Assembly (NCBI GenBank): GCA_045602385.1
Contig: JAZSBL010000030.1
Coordinates: forward strand, 1 to 64,000
Direction: 5' to 3'
DNA length: 64,000 nt
DNA from: SVTX01 sp045602385
GTDB taxonomy: Bacteria > Bacillota > Clostridia > Oscillospirales > CAG-272
Shown: positions 1 to 9,013 of the stretch, piece by piece
Position numbering within the stretch: position 1 is the first letter of the stretch
Layout of the letters: the number at the start of each line of letters is the position of its first letter
Translations under genes and position numbers: made by a program
The notes under the pieces: generated by a model
The model's input: the letters and a program-made list of their open reading frames with translations, nothing else
Database searches by the model: none
What the model was told of the DNA's origin: nothing

Positions 1-145
1 TATGCAGGACATCTCCTCATCAAGCGCGAAATACACGCCGGAGTTTTGAAAGTGCAGAGTTACAAACTCGTAGGGGCGGTGCCTTGGTGCCGCCGCCAAA
101 TTGCGATTTATCTGAGACTTCACGGAAACAGCGCGAAGCGGAATT

Positions 146-228
146 AAAGTTTTCGCCCGCCTTTTTCAAAAGGCGGCGCCAATCCAACGCGCGGAGCGTT
201 GGTCGCCCTCCGCAGAGGGCGAAACTTT
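146..228 (+). repeat. Structured intergenic repeat, copy A (partial)
   Basis: This copy shows three consecutive hairpins. H1 has stem CCGCCTTTT with loop TC. H2 has stem CCAACGC (184-190) pairing with GCGTTGG (196-202). H3 has stem CGCCCTC (204-210), loop CGCA and GAGGGCG (215-221), followed by GAAACT. The same layout with different but still complementary stems occurs at 315-481 (opposite strand) and 18451-18607. Open reading frames through this region only read through the repeat and are not genes. Confidence 0.7.
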
Positions 229-314
229 CCCCGTGGCGTTTCTTTTTTGCTAAGGTTTTTTCTTGCGCCTCTTGTGCCAAAGAAAAAAGCGGATAAAGGA
301 TTAAAATATGCCTA

Positions 315-481
315 TGTAGAGAAAGGGAAACCCCCACTTGTGTGTTTCCCTCTTTCGGCTACGCCGAAATTCACCCTTCGCGGCGCTTTCGAACGATAAG
401 GAGTTTCGCCCTCTGCGGAGGACGACCGCCGAGCTCGGCGGCTCAGCCAAGCCTTTTGAAAAAGGCTTGAGCGAAAACTTT
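315..481 (-). repeat. Structured intergenic repeat, copy B (full)
   Basis: Read on the minus strand, this is a close match over about 155 bases to 18451-18607. Hairpins in plus-strand coordinates: H1 448-469 (CAAGCCTTTT, loop of two), H2 426-441 (CCGCCGAG palindrome), H3 407-424 (loop CGCA on the minus strand, one G-T pair), H4 353-369 (TTTCGGC/GCCGAAA) and H5 325-350 (GGGAAAC/GTTTCCC). It lies head-to-head with copy A. It may be a mobile or REP-like element; no coding capacity is supported. Confidence 0.75.
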
Positions 482-596
482 CCACAGTTTTTGTCGCCAT
501 AACACCCCGACAAATCAAAATTTGCAGCCCGTAAGCCTTGCGGGTTTTTTTCTTTTTATTCACCGAAAATTCACAGAGAAATGCCGAAAAAACCTC

Positions 597-661
597 TTGC
601 AAAGTATAATAAAATGTGGTATAATGCGGGATAGTTAACTACTTAACGGTTAACTACTTAA
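597..661 (+). promoter_or_regulatory. Promoter and MarR-type operator
   Basis: TTGCAA (597-602) and TATAAT (620-625) are separated by 17 bases. Just downstream, over the expected transcription start, is a direct repeat GTTAACTACTTAA at 634-646 and 649-661 (period 15); each unit contains the palindrome GTTAAC. The position over the start site suggests autorepression by the MarR protein encoded next. The rest of 1-689 holds repeat copies A and B and no supported gene. Confidence 0.75.
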
Positions 662-689
662 TTATTTTGACCCCGAAAGGAGCTAACCC

Positions 690-1178
690 TTGACAGAAAA
701 TACAGTATCAACCACGGAAAATGACCGCGAGTCCAGAGTTCAAAAGGCGATATTCACATCTATAACGACAGATAAGATGCACCGCAAGGCCATTGAAAAA
801 TGGGCGACCGATGCAGGCATGCACCGCTCCCAGCACAGGATGCTGATGTATCTTTCCCGATGTGAAAACACCCCATCGCAAAAGGACCTCGCCCAGCACT
901 TTGATATAAGCCCCGCCGCGGTAGCGGGTACGCTTAAAAAGCTGGAGGCAGACGGATATATCGAGCGAGGTAAATGCAGCGAGAGATCAGACTCCCGCTT
1001 CAACGAGATAAGAATTACCGAAAGAGGTCGCGAGGCTACCATGCAGAGTCGCAAATATTTCAGGCACATCGACATGGAGGCTCTGCGAGATTTCTCGGAC
1101 GAGGAGCTTGACCTGTTTATCGGTTTTCTTAACCGTATTCAGGAAAACCTCAAAAGCTGTGAGCCGATAGAAGAATAA
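690..1178 (+). CDS. MarR family transcriptional regulator
   Basis: This is a 162-residue winged-helix regulator of typical MarR length. The core is a helix-turn-helix with the usual look (residues about 65-95, including SQKDLAQHFDISPAAVAGTL) followed by a basic wing (EADGYIERGKCSERSDSRF). It starts at TTG, preceded by AAAGGAG at a good distance; no ATG in a suitable position competes. The next gene begins 22 bases later and encodes half of a multidrug ABC exporter, an arrangement common for MarR repressors that sense exported compounds. A repeated GTTAACTACTTAA motif over the promoter is the probable operator. The ligand cannot be told from sequence. Confidence 0.9.
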   Translation: MTENTVSTTENDRESRVQKAIFTSITTDKMHRKAIEKWATDAGMHRSQHRMLMYLSRCENTPSQKDLAQHFDISPAAVAGTLKKLEADGYIERGKCSERSDSRFNEIRITERGREATMQSRKYFRHIDMEALRDFSDEELDLFIGFLNRIQENLKSCEPIEE

Positions 1179-1199
1179 GGAAAGGAATATACACACAAC

Positions 1200-2960
1200 A
1201 TGAAAAAATGGATGAAATACGTAAAGCCCTATACGCTTTACTTTATTTTAGGCCCGCTGTGTATGATCATCGAGGTCGTAGGTGAGGTGCTGATGCCCCT
1301 ATTCCTCGCCGAGATCATAAACAGCGCGATCGCGGGCACGATAACAACCGAATCCAGCCTTTTGGTAATGGCTAAAATGATAGGAACTGCGCTACTTATG
1401 ATGATAGGCGGCGTGGGTGGCTCCTACTTCGGCGCAAAGGCATCGGTAAACTTCGCCTCCGACCTCCGCAGTGACCTTTTCAAAAAGGTGCAGGGCTACA
1501 GCTTTGCAAACATTGATAAGTTCTCCACCGGTTCTCTGGTTACAAGACTTACCAACGACGTAACCCAGATGCAGATGATGGTAAATATGGCGCTCCGCAT
1601 GATGCTCCGCTCACCCGGTATGCTTATCGGCGGCGTGCTTATGGCAATCAAATTAAGCCCATCGCTTTCCATAGTTATGGCGGTCACTCTCCCCTTGCTT
1701 ATCGCGGCTATGGCGATAATAATAGTAAGAGGTATGCCCCTGTTCTCAAAAAGACAGGATAAGATCGATAAGCTCAACTCCACCGTTCAGGAAAACATCA
1801 CCAACGTGCGCGTTGTAAAATCCTTTACGCGTGAGGGCTTTGAGACCGAAAAATTCGAGGACGCAAACAAGGACCTCAAGGACGCTGGAATGTCCGCTAT
1901 GAAGAACATGATCCTCATGTCCCCCGTACAGTCCTTCTTTATGTATCTAACTATCGCGCTTGTTATCTGGTTCGGTAGTCAGCTCGTCATCACGAACTTT
2001 GACACGGTAGGACTTAACTCCTCCTTTGGCGTAGGCGAGCTTTCCTCCTTTATTAATTACGTAACACAGATCCTTATGTCGCTTATGATGGTGACCTTTA
2101 TGCTCATGTTCTCCTCCCGAGCGCTTGCCAGTGCAAAGCGTATCTCCGAGGTGCTTGACGAGAAGGTCGACATCACCGACGTTTACGGCGTTGACACCGA
2201 GGCTACAATCGAGCGCGGCGAGATCGAATTCCGCGGCGTTACCTACCGTTATTACAAGCACAGCGCAGAGCCTGTACTCTCAAATATCAATCTGACTATT
2301 CCCGCGGGAAGCACGGTTGGTATCATCGGCTCTACCGGTTGCGGTAAGACCACTCTCGTGTCACTTATCCCCCGCCTTTACGACGTTGACGAGGGTGACG
2401 TGCTTATCGACGGCAAGAGCGTAAAGGACTATTCCCTCTACAACCTCCGCGAGGGCGTTGGAATGGTATTGCAGAAAAACGTTCTTTTCTCGGGTACCAT
2501 CGAGGAAAATCTCCGTTGGGGTAAGGCAGATGCCGGCGACGAGGAGATGATGGCGGCGGCGGAAAACGCGCAAGCAGACAAATTTGTCAAGAACTTCACC
2601 TTAGGCTACAAGACCGAGCTCGGTCAGGGCGGCGTTAACGTATCAGGCGGTCAGAAGCAGCGTCTTTGTATCGCCCGCGCGCTTCTCAAGAGCCCCAAGA
2701 TAATAATTCTCGACGACTCGACAAGCGCGGTCGATACCGCCACCGAGGCACAGATCCGCAAGGCGTTCCGCGAGGAGCTTGCAGACTCCACAAAGATCAT
2801 CATCGCGCAGAGAATCTCCTCTGTTCGCGACGCGGATATGATAGTCGTTATGGACGACGGTAAGATCACAGGTGTGGGCACGCATAGTGAGCTTATGGAA
2901 AACAATATAGAATATCAGGAAATCTACAACTCTCAGATCTCCGGAAAGGATGGCAAGTAA
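1200..2960 (+). CDS. Heterodimeric multidrug ABC exporter, degenerate-site subunit
   Basis: The 586-residue half-transporter has an N-terminal six-helix membrane domain (about 1-320) and a C-terminal nucleotide-binding domain. Walker A is GSTGCGKTT and the signature is VSGGQKQR. Walker B is IIILDDSTSAVD, where the catalytic glutamate is replaced by aspartate, and the H-loop reads IIIAQRISSV with glutamine in place of histidine. These are the hallmarks of the subunit that contributes the non-hydrolysing site in TM287/288-type heterodimers. The stop overlaps the start region of the partner subunit, so translation is probably coupled. It probably exports drugs or lipophilic compounds under control of the upstream MarR protein. 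Confidence 0.92.
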   Translation: MKKWMKYVKPYTLYFILGPLCMIIEVVGEVLMPLFLAEIINSAIAGTITTESSLLVMAKMIGTALLMMIGGVGGSYFGAKASVNFASDLRSDLFKKVQGYSFANIDKFSTGSLVTRLTNDVTQMQMMVNMALRMMLRSPGMLIGGVLMAIKLSPSLSIVMAVTLPLLIAAMAIIIVRGMPLFSKRQDKIDKLNSTVQENITNVRVVKSFTREGFETEKFEDANKDLKDAGMSAMKNMILMSPVQSFFMYLTIALVIWFGSQLVITNFDTVGLNSSFGVGELSSFINYVTQILMSLMMVTFMLMFSSRALASAKRISEVLDEKVDITDVYGVDTEATIERGEIEFRGVTYRYYKHSAEPVLSNINLTIPAGSTVGIIGSTGCGKTTLVSLIPRLYDVDEGDVLIDGKSVKDYSLYNLREGVGMVLQKNVLFSGTIEENLRWGKADAGDEEMMAAAENAQADKFVKNFTLGYKTELGQGGVNVSGGQKQRLCIARALLKSPKIIILDDSTSAVDTATEAQIRKAFREELADSTKIIIAQRISSVRDADMIVVMDDGKITGVGTHSELMENNIEYQEIYNSQISGKDGK

Positions 2961-4968
2961 TATGGCACGTTCACTTTCCGAGCTTCAAAAGCAATATAAC
3001 AGCTCATCAAAGCCCGGCGGCCCCGGTGCGGGCAGAGGTCCCGGTATGGGCGGCGGTCACCGTGGCAGAGGCCCCGCAGGTATGGGCGGAAAGCCCAAGG
3101 ACCTTAAAAAGGCAGTAGGCAGACTTCTCTCCTACGTGGGCAAATATAAGGTTCTCCTTGTTGTAGTTTTCATTTTTATGATGCTAAACACGGTAACCTC
3201 TCTTGTCGGCGGATACCTTACAAGACCTATCGTTAACCGACTTACCGAATACGTCGGTCTTGAAGTCGATTCCGAAAGCCTTTCAAGCCCGATATATCAG
3301 GCTCTTGATGGCGCCATCGTGTCGCTCAAGGACGGCGCGGTCGATCTCATAGGATCAATGGTGGGTGACGGCTTCAATCCCACAGCAACGGCGGTTATGT
3401 TCTATATCGCATCGGCTCTGATAATTCTCGTCAGCATTTATCTTTTCACTATTCTCACGACCTATCTTCAGTCGAGAATAATGCTGACTATTTCACAGAA
3501 CGCTATTGAAAAGATAAGAAATGACCTTTTCACCAAGCTCCAGAAGCTTCCCGTGCGCTACTTTGACACTCACCCGACGGGCGAGATAATGTCGCGCTTC
3601 ACAAATGACGTTGATAATATCGACGTTATGTTCAACAACTCGCTTACAAGCATTGTTTCGGGCGTTATATCCCTTGTGGGTACGTTCGTATTCATGGTCA
3701 CCACGAATATCTGGCTGACTATCATCACGGTTGTATTTATTCCCTTCTTCGCTATCGGCGGCGCAAAGATCGCAAGTGCATCCCGTAAGTATTATACGGG
3801 TCAGCAGGCGGCTCTCGGTGCGGCAAACGGATATATCGAAGAAACAGTTACAGGTCAGAAGGTAGTAAAGGTATTCAACCATGAGGAGACCTGCTGTGAG
3901 GAGTTTGACATCCTTAACGAGGACCTCCGCGACAAGCAGATGAAGGCGCAGTTCTACGGCGGCATCATGGGCCCGATAATGCACAACACAAGTATGATAA
4001 GCTACTCCGTGACTATCGGTGTGGGCGGAATACTCATGGCAGCGGGTAAGCTTGACCCCGGCGCGCTCCAGCTCTTTGCGCAGTACTCAAAGCAGTTCTC
4101 AATGCCGATAAATAATATCTCCCAGCAGACCGCAACAATTTTCTCGGCTCTTGCCGGCGCGGAGCGAGTATTTGCAGTCATGGACGAATCTCCCGAGCTT
4201 GCAGACAAGGAAGAATCCATCTCCATGCCCGATATGAAGGGCGACGTTATCTTTGAGGATGTAACATTCGGCTACAATCCCGACAAGGTGATCCTTAAAA
4301 ACATCACTCTTTACGCGCATCCCGGTCAGAAGATAGCATTCGTAGGTTCTACGGGCGCGGGTAAAACTACCGTAACAAATCTTCTCTCTCGCTTCTACGA
4401 CATTGATTCGGGTAAGATAACTATTGACGGTGTTGATATTCACGACATCAAGCGCGATTCTCTCCGCTCCAATATCGCAATGGTTCTTCAGGATACATTC
4501 CTCTTTACAGGAACGGTTATGGAGAATATCCGCTACGGCAGACCCGATGCGACTGACGAAGAGGTAATCCAGGCGGCGAAGACCGCAAGCGCGCACAGCT
4601 TTATCATGCGACTTGAAAACGGCTACGACACCCTCCTTGAGGGTAACGGTGCAAATCTCTCGCAGGGTCAGCGCCAGCTTCTCAATATTGCCCGCGCGGC
4701 AATTTCCAAGGCTCCCATTCTCGTTCTTGACGAGGCGACAAGCTCGGTCGACACAAGAACCGAGCGCCATATCGAGCACGGACTTGCGCGCCTTATGGCA
4801 ACAAGAACGACGTTCATTATCGCGCACCGTCTTTCCACCGTCCGCAACTCAAACGCCATTATGGTGCTTGAGCAGGGCGAGATAATCGAGCGCGGAACTC
4901 ACGAGCAGCTCCTTGAAATGAAGGGACGCTACTACGAGCTTTACACGGGCAAGCGCGAGCTTGACTAA
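2950..4968 (+). CDS. Heterodimeric multidrug ABC exporter, catalytic subunit
   Basis: This 672-residue partner subunit has a Gly/Pro/Arg-rich N-terminal tail (about residues 15-50) before the membrane domain. Its nucleotide-binding domain has Walker A GSTGAGKTT, canonical Walker B LVLDEATSSVD with glutamate, and H-loop IIAHRLSTV. The signature is the altered LSQGQRQ, as in TM288. The altered signature here combines with the altered Walker B and H-loop of the first subunit to make one degenerate and one active ATP site. The start is uncertain: ATG at 2950 overlaps the upstream stop, and ATG at 2962 is in frame; the purine-rich AAAGG lies just before the first. A strong terminator follows. Confidence 0.92.
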   Translation: MASNMARSLSELQKQYNSSSKPGGPGAGRGPGMGGGHRGRGPAGMGGKPKDLKKAVGRLLSYVGKYKVLLVVVFIFMMLNTVTSLVGGYLTRPIVNRLTEYVGLEVDSESLSSPIYQALDGAIVSLKDGAVDLIGSMVGDGFNPTATAVMFYIASALIILVSIYLFTILTTYLQSRIMLTISQNAIEKIRNDLFTKLQKLPVRYFDTHPTGEIMSRFTNDVDNIDVMFNNSLTSIVSGVISLVGTFVFMVTTNIWLTIITVVFIPFFAIGGAKIASASRKYYTGQQAALGAANGYIEETVTGQKVVKVFNHEETCCEEFDILNEDLRDKQMKAQFYGGIMGPIMHNTSMISYSVTIGVGGILMAAGKLDPGALQLFAQYSKQFSMPINNISQQTATIFSALAGAERVFAVMDESPELADKEESISMPDMKGDVIFEDVTFGYNPDKVILKNITLYAHPGQKIAFVGSTGAGKTTVTNLLSRFYDIDSGKITIDGVDIHDIKRDSLRSNIAMVLQDTFLFTGTVMENIRYGRPDATDEEVIQAAKTASAHSFIMRLENGYDTLLEGNGANLSQGQRQLLNIARAAISKAPILVLDEATSSVDTRTERHIEHGLARLMATRTTFIIAHRLSTVRNSNAIMVLEQGEIIERGTHEQLLEMKGRYYELYTGKRELD

Positions 4969-4985
4969 AGTGTCTGATAAGCATA

Positions 4986-5022
4986 AAAAAGGCTACCCCG
5001 AAATCAGGGGGTAGCCTTTTGT
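4986..5022 (+). terminator. Rho-independent terminator of the ABC exporter operon
   Basis: AAGGCTACCCC pairs with GGGGTAGCCTT and is followed by TTTTGTG. The A-run before the stem means it may also end transcription of the minus-strand hydrolase gene that stops at 5036. Confidence 0.85.
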
Positions 5023-5035
5023 GTTTCTGATCAAG

Positions 5036-5962
5036 TTAAACCGTTTTTTGAATCCATTCGGCAATATCCGAAATGACCTCTTGTCCGATATGTTGCTCTA
5101 CGCCGTACTCTTGCTTTGCGAGCATAATATTGCCGTGTACCGAGGGCACGAATGCGTGATTCAAATTGTCGTACAGACGAAATTCTACGTTATCGCGATC
5201 CGACAAAAGCTGCTTATACGCATTAAAATCCCTCTCAACCGTAGCCTGAAAGTCCTTTTCGCCCTGCATAAAGAGCATCGGCTTTTTCGTCTTGCTCAAA
5301 TACTCGGGTGCCGAATGCTCGCCCATTTCCTTGAAATAATACAGCGTCGCTCCGCCGCCTATCCTTTTTCTTTTCGCGTCGTCGTCTGAAAGATCATACA
5401 TTCCATCAAACATTGCGGAAAATTTAGCGTGTTGCTTTTTCATTATTTTTTGCACGAGTCCCTTTGAGGATCGCACGAGATCCTCCATCTGGTCTATCAT
5501 AATTTCTTCAAGCTTGCGGGGTGAACCTGCCATCATGATAAGTCCCTTATAATTTCCGCCCTTGTCATCAATTCGTGGAGCAAGCATAGCTCCCATGCTA
5601 TGTCCGATTATGAAAATATTTTCACGGTCAATGCGCGGATCGTTTTTAAGCATTTCAGTAGCAAGGATCGCATCCTCTATGGTCTCGGTTTTTACCGTGA
5701 CATCCTTTTCCCTCAGAAGCTTGAATGCGTGAGCGAAGGTTCTTTTATCGTATCTTACCGATGCGATCCCGCTCTCCGCAAGACCGTCTGCCAGATCCTT
5801 GAAGGGTGTAAGCTTGCCTACCTTCTCGTCCATATTGCTGGCGCCCGATCCGTGCACCAAAACGACTGCGGGCACGGGTCGCTCTGCTCCACTCGGAAGT
5901 GTCAGCATGCCCTTCAGCGGATATTTCGTATCTTTTCCTATAATTATTTTTTCTCTTATCAT
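5036..5962 (-). CDS. Alpha/beta hydrolase (esterase-like)
   Basis: The 308-residue alpha/beta-hydrolase has the nucleophile elbow GHSMGA, an oxyanion region VLVHGSGAS, a candidate acid in MQGEKDFQ and a catalytic histidine in NLNHAF. It has no signal peptide, so it is probably a cytoplasmic carboxylesterase or acyl hydrolase. A longer reading from 5992 exists, but the ATG at 5962 is preceded by GGGAG at the right distance and gives the natural N-terminus MIREKI. The substrate is unknown; the family is very broad. It sits alone between two terminators, convergent with the ABC exporter operon. Confidence 0.85.
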   Translation of the reverse strand: MIREKIIIGKDTKYPLKGMLTLPSGAERPVPAVVLVHGSGASNMDEKVGKLTPFKDLADGLAESGIASVRYDKRTFAHAFKLLREKDVTVKTETIEDAILATEMLKNDPRIDRENIFIIGHSMGAMLAPRIDDKGGNYKGLIMMAGSPRKLEEIMIDQMEDLVRSSKGLVQKIMKKQHAKFSAMFDGMYDLSDDDAKRKRIGGGATLYYFKEMGEHSAPEYLSKTKKPMLFMQGEKDFQATVERDFNAYKQLLSDRDNVEFRLYDNLNHAFVPSVHGNIMLAKQEYGVEQHIGQEVISDIAEWIQKTV

Positions 5963-6077
5963 AACATTCACTCCCAATAAATATTCTCTCACTTAAAACA
6001 TATCACAAAATTAGTTACTTGTATACATACCGTTGGTTGAGTTAATTCAATTCGTCAAAAAACATCGGAGCAACGAC

Positions 6078-6112
6078 AAAAAAGATCGGCTTTTACAAGC
6101 CGATCTTTTTTA
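6078..6112. terminator. Bidirectional terminator
   Basis: AAGATCGGCTT and AAGCCGATCTT form the stem, flanked by A6 on one side and T6 on the other. It ends the minus-strand metG-lipoprotein unit, which stops at 6114. Confidence 0.85.
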
Positions 6113-6113
6113 T

Positions 6114-6527
6114 TTATCTGAAGCCGTCAATGACCGTCATTATCTCCTCAAGCTCCTCCTCGGTGAATACCGATTTATCGCCGTTGGAGATAAGTGTTAT
6201 GCCGGACATATTCGTTTGTCCCGGATATGAGAGCATTATAGGGCCGTGAGTCACGGTCACCCTGTCGCCCGTATCATAGGAATCAAGCATTCCGCTCTCT
6301 ATCGGATACACCCACATAAGCACGCCGTGGTCGTCCATAAGCAATGCCCCGTTTTTATCCTTGCCGAAATAGAGTCTGCCGGAGGTCTTTCCCTCCTCTA
6401 CGGCTTCGTAGGATTCCCCCGTTGATGTATTGGCACCGTCCGCAGCATTTTCAGCACATGCCGAGAGCATAAGCAAGAATGCAAGGCAGGCGGCGACCAT
6501 GCAAAATATAAATGTCCTTTTTTTCAT
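6114..6527 (-). CDS. Small lipoprotein, unknown function
   Basis: The 137-residue protein has a lipoprotein signal: basic MKKR, a hydrophobic core and lipobox LSAC at residues about 21-24. The mature part is predicted to sit on the outer face of the membrane. It holds no motif I recognise; it looks like a compact all-beta (OB-like) domain from its alternating pattern (VTVTHGPIMLSYPGQTNMSGITLI). It begins 35 bases after the end of metG and is probably co-transcribed with it, but that does not point to a related function. Confidence 0.75.
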   Translation of the reverse strand: MKKRTFIFCMVAACLAFLLMLSACAENAADGANTSTGESYEAVEEGKTSGRLYFGKDKNGALLMDDHGVLMWVYPIESGMLDSYDTGDRVTVTHGPIMLSYPGQTNMSGITLISNGDKSVFTEEELEEIMTVIDGFR

Positions 6528-6562
6528 GTTCGTCTACCTTCCTTGCAATTCATATTTGTCTT

Positions 6563-8536
6563 TTATCTTACTCTCTCTCCAAGAGGAGTTTCGGGGTCAA
6601 GGAATACAACTCTTACGGTCTCCTCACCCGATGCGAGAATCATACCGTTGGACTCAATGCCGCAAAGCGTTGCGGGCTTGAGGTTCGCCACAACGATAAT
6701 TCTCTTGCCTATAAGATCCTCGGGCTGATACCACTTGGCAATACCCGACACTACCTGTCTTTGCTCGTAGCCGAGATCGATCTTAAGCTTCAACAGCTTC
6801 TTTGCCTTCGGTACCTTCTCACATTCAAGTATCTTTGCTGTGCGAAGCTCAACGTTCATGAAATCCTCGATGCCGATAAGAGCGCAGCCCTCGGGCTTTT
6901 CGGGAATAGCATCCGCCTTGGCCTTTGCCTCTGCCGCCTTCTTCTTTGCCTCCATCTCTGCCTCAAGCTCTGCAAGCATCTTGGCCTCGTCGATTCTTGC
7001 GAACATTACGCGTGAATCACCAACCGTATTACCTGCCTTGATAGCGCCGAACTTATCTGCCGAGCTTACACTGTCGTAGCTCTGAGCATCGGTCGCGAGA
7101 AGTGTCAATACCTCCTCTGCGGTCGCGGGAATAAAGGGCTTGAGAAGCACCGCTCCAAAGCGAATAGCTTCAAGAAGATTGTAGAGAACCGTTCCGAGTC
7201 TTGCTCTCTTTGTCTCATCCTTTGCAAGCGTCCAGGGTGTTGTTTCATCAATATATTTATTTGCGCGCGAGAGCATCTCAAAGATGCATTCAAGCGCGTC
7301 CGCGATGCGGAAGCCGTCCATATTCTTGACAACTCCCTCGTATGCCTTAACGCAAGCCGCCTTAAGCTCTGCGTCGATCTCCTCTGCCTCGCAAGGCTCC
7401 TGAATGACCTTGTCAAAATACTTCTTCTGCATATCAAGCGTACGCTTAACGAGGTTTCCGAGGTTGTTTACAAGGTCTGTATTGAATCTCTTGATTACGG
7501 TTTCATAGGTGATGCTTCCGTCGTTTGCAAAGGGCATCTCGGAGAGCGCGTAGTAACGGACTCCGTCAATACCGAAACGCTGTGCAAGCTCATCAGCATA
7601 AATTACGTTTCCGCGGGACTTGGACATCTTGTCGGTGCCGAAGTTGAACCAAGGATGACCAAATATCTGCTTCGGGAGCGGAATATCAAGCGCCATAAGG
7701 AAGATAGGCCAATAGATCGTGTGGAAGCGGAGAATATCCTTTCCGATAACGTGGACGTCCGCGGGCCAATATTTCTTGAACTTTTCGCTCTGCTGTTCAA
7801 AGGACTTGTCGGGATTGTATCCGATAGCGGTAATATAGTTGGTAAGCGCGTCAAGCCATACGTAGGTCACGTGTCTGGGATCGAAATCTACCGGAATACC
7901 CCAAGTAAAGGACGTACGCGATACGCAAAGATCCTGAAGTCCTCCCTCGACCTTCAAGAAGTTGTTTACCATCTCCTTCTTGCGGCTCTCGGGCTGAATG
8001 AAATCGGGGTTCTCCTCAATGTGCTTAAGCAACCTGTCGGCGTACTTGCTCATCTTAAAGAAGTATGCCTCCTCCTCTGCTCTCTGCACGGGTCTGCCGC
8101 AGTCGGGGCACTTGCCGCCCTCTGCCTGAGTTTCGGTAAAGAATGACTCACAGGGAGTGCAATACCAGCCCTCATACTTTCCTTTATATATATCGCCCTG
8201 CTCGTAGAACTTCTTAAATATCTTTTTTACCGCCGCCTCGTGGTAATCGTCAGTCGTGCGGATAAAGTGGTCGTAGGACACGTTCATCTTGTCCCAAAGC
8301 TCGCGGATCTCACCTGCAACGCCGTCAACGTAAGCCTTGGGTGTGATGCCCGCCTCACGCGCGAGGTCCTCTATCTTCTGTCCGTGCTCGTCCGTACCCG
8401 TGCACATGAATACGTCAAAGCCCATCTCTCTTTTATATCTTGCCATAGCGTCTGTGGCGATAGCCTCGTAGGTATTGCCAAAGTGCGGCTTCTTGGATGC
8501 GTATGCAATTGCCGTTGTAATGTAGTACTTATTCAT
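6563..8536 (-). CDS. metG: Methionyl-tRNA synthetase
   Basis: This is a 657-residue class I aminoacyl-tRNA synthetase that charges tRNA-Met. The HIGH-type motif appears as PHFGN near residue 17 and the KMSKS loop as DKMSKSRGN. A zinc knuckle is formed by CTPC and CPDC (about residues 127-146). The C-terminal 110 residues are the EMAP/Trbp111-like tRNA-binding domain (GIEDFMNVELRTAKILECE onward), which makes the enzyme dimeric in relatives. Length and domain order are those of the usual clostridial/Bacillus enzyme. A promoter is visible just upstream on the minus strand. Confidence 0.97.
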   Translation of the reverse strand: MNKYYITTAIAYASKKPHFGNTYEAIATDAMARYKREMGFDVFMCTGTDEHGQKIEDLAREAGITPKAYVDGVAGEIRELWDKMNVSYDHFIRTTDDYHEAAVKKIFKKFYEQGDIYKGKYEGWYCTPCESFFTETQAEGGKCPDCGRPVQRAEEEAYFFKMSKYADRLLKHIEENPDFIQPESRKKEMVNNFLKVEGGLQDLCVSRTSFTWGIPVDFDPRHVTYVWLDALTNYITAIGYNPDKSFEQQSEKFKKYWPADVHVIGKDILRFHTIYWPIFLMALDIPLPKQIFGHPWFNFGTDKMSKSRGNVIYADELAQRFGIDGVRYYALSEMPFANDGSITYETVIKRFNTDLVNNLGNLVKRTLDMQKKYFDKVIQEPCEAEEIDAELKAACVKAYEGVVKNMDGFRIADALECIFEMLSRANKYIDETTPWTLAKDETKRARLGTVLYNLLEAIRFGAVLLKPFIPATAEEVLTLLATDAQSYDSVSSADKFGAIKAGNTVGDSRVMFARIDEAKMLAELEAEMEAKKKAAEAKAKADAIPEKPEGCALIGIEDFMNVELRTAKILECEKVPKAKKLLKLKIDLGYEQRQVVSGIAKWYQPEDLIGKRIIVVANLKPATLCGIESNGMILASGEETVRVVFLDPETPLGERVR

Positions 8537-8607
8537 TTTGTCACCTTACACTGCGAATGGGCAGTGCCTTTCACAATTTACCGCTTATAATGTCACGGTT
8601 ATTAATC

Positions 8608-8636
8608 ATTATACCAAATCTAAAAATATTTTACAA
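8608..8636 (-). promoter_or_regulatory. metG promoter
   Basis: On the minus strand TTGTAA (plus-strand 8631-8636) and TATAAT (8608-8613) are separated by 17 bases, about 75 bases before the metG start. Confidence 0.6.
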
Positions 8637-8776
8637 TAGATATTTCAAAATTTCTGCGTTATTTTTGGAAAAGCTCCTGGTTTTTTGGCTTAAAGTAAAT
8701 AATAGTAATAATTTGCAAAAATAGGTAACAATGGAAATTATTAGGGTGTGTTTGTTAATTATCTATCACAGATTCT

Positions 8777-8792
8777 TGACAATTATTTGTCA
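8777..8792. promoter_or_regulatory. Inverted repeat, possible operator of the microcompartment operon
   Basis: TGACAA-TTAT-TTGTCA is a perfect 6+6 inverted repeat in the 518-base gap between metG and ackA. It lies about 80 bases upstream of the first candidate ackA promoter, a position fitting an activator. A Rex-like half site TTGTTAA lies slightly upstream near 8749. No regulator gene is in the operon, so the binding protein is unknown. Confidence 0.4.
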
Positions 8793-8871
8793 GTGGCAAA
8801 TTTTTATAAATCACCCCAAAATTCGACGGCGCGATTTAGTGCATTTTTCACAGTACTCTTAAAAAAAGCTA

Positions 8872-8900
8872 TTGCAATTTAAAGAAAAATCTGCTATAAT
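8872..8900 (+). promoter_or_regulatory. Microcompartment operon promoter P1
   Basis: TTGCAA (8872-8877), a 17-base spacer and TATAAT (8895-8900). Confidence 0.6.
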
Positions 8901-8985
8901 GATGGCGTGAAAGTGTGTCTTGCGGTGCGCTTTGCGACAAAACGGGCGTTTTTTGCGCTCTTTTGCCGAAAAACGCAGCAAATTG

Positions 8986-9013
8986 TTGACAAGACCCACC
9001 GTGCAATTATAAT
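8986..9013 (+). promoter_or_regulatory. Microcompartment operon promoter P2
   Basis: TTGACA (8986-8991), a 16-base spacer and TATAAT (9008-9013). It is closer to consensus than P1 and only 41 bases from the ackA start. A small hairpin, CTGCCG/CGGCAG (9018-9034), sits directly before the ribosome binding site GGAAAGGA. A three-codon frame (ATG at 9047) ends on the ackA start codon. Confidence 0.7.

Noticed and set aside
20..602. Several overlapping short reading frames on both strands (for example one with SLAQEAQEKTLAKKKRHG)
   Set aside because: They read through the structured repeats and hairpin arms, have no ribosome binding sites and overlap each other on both strands.
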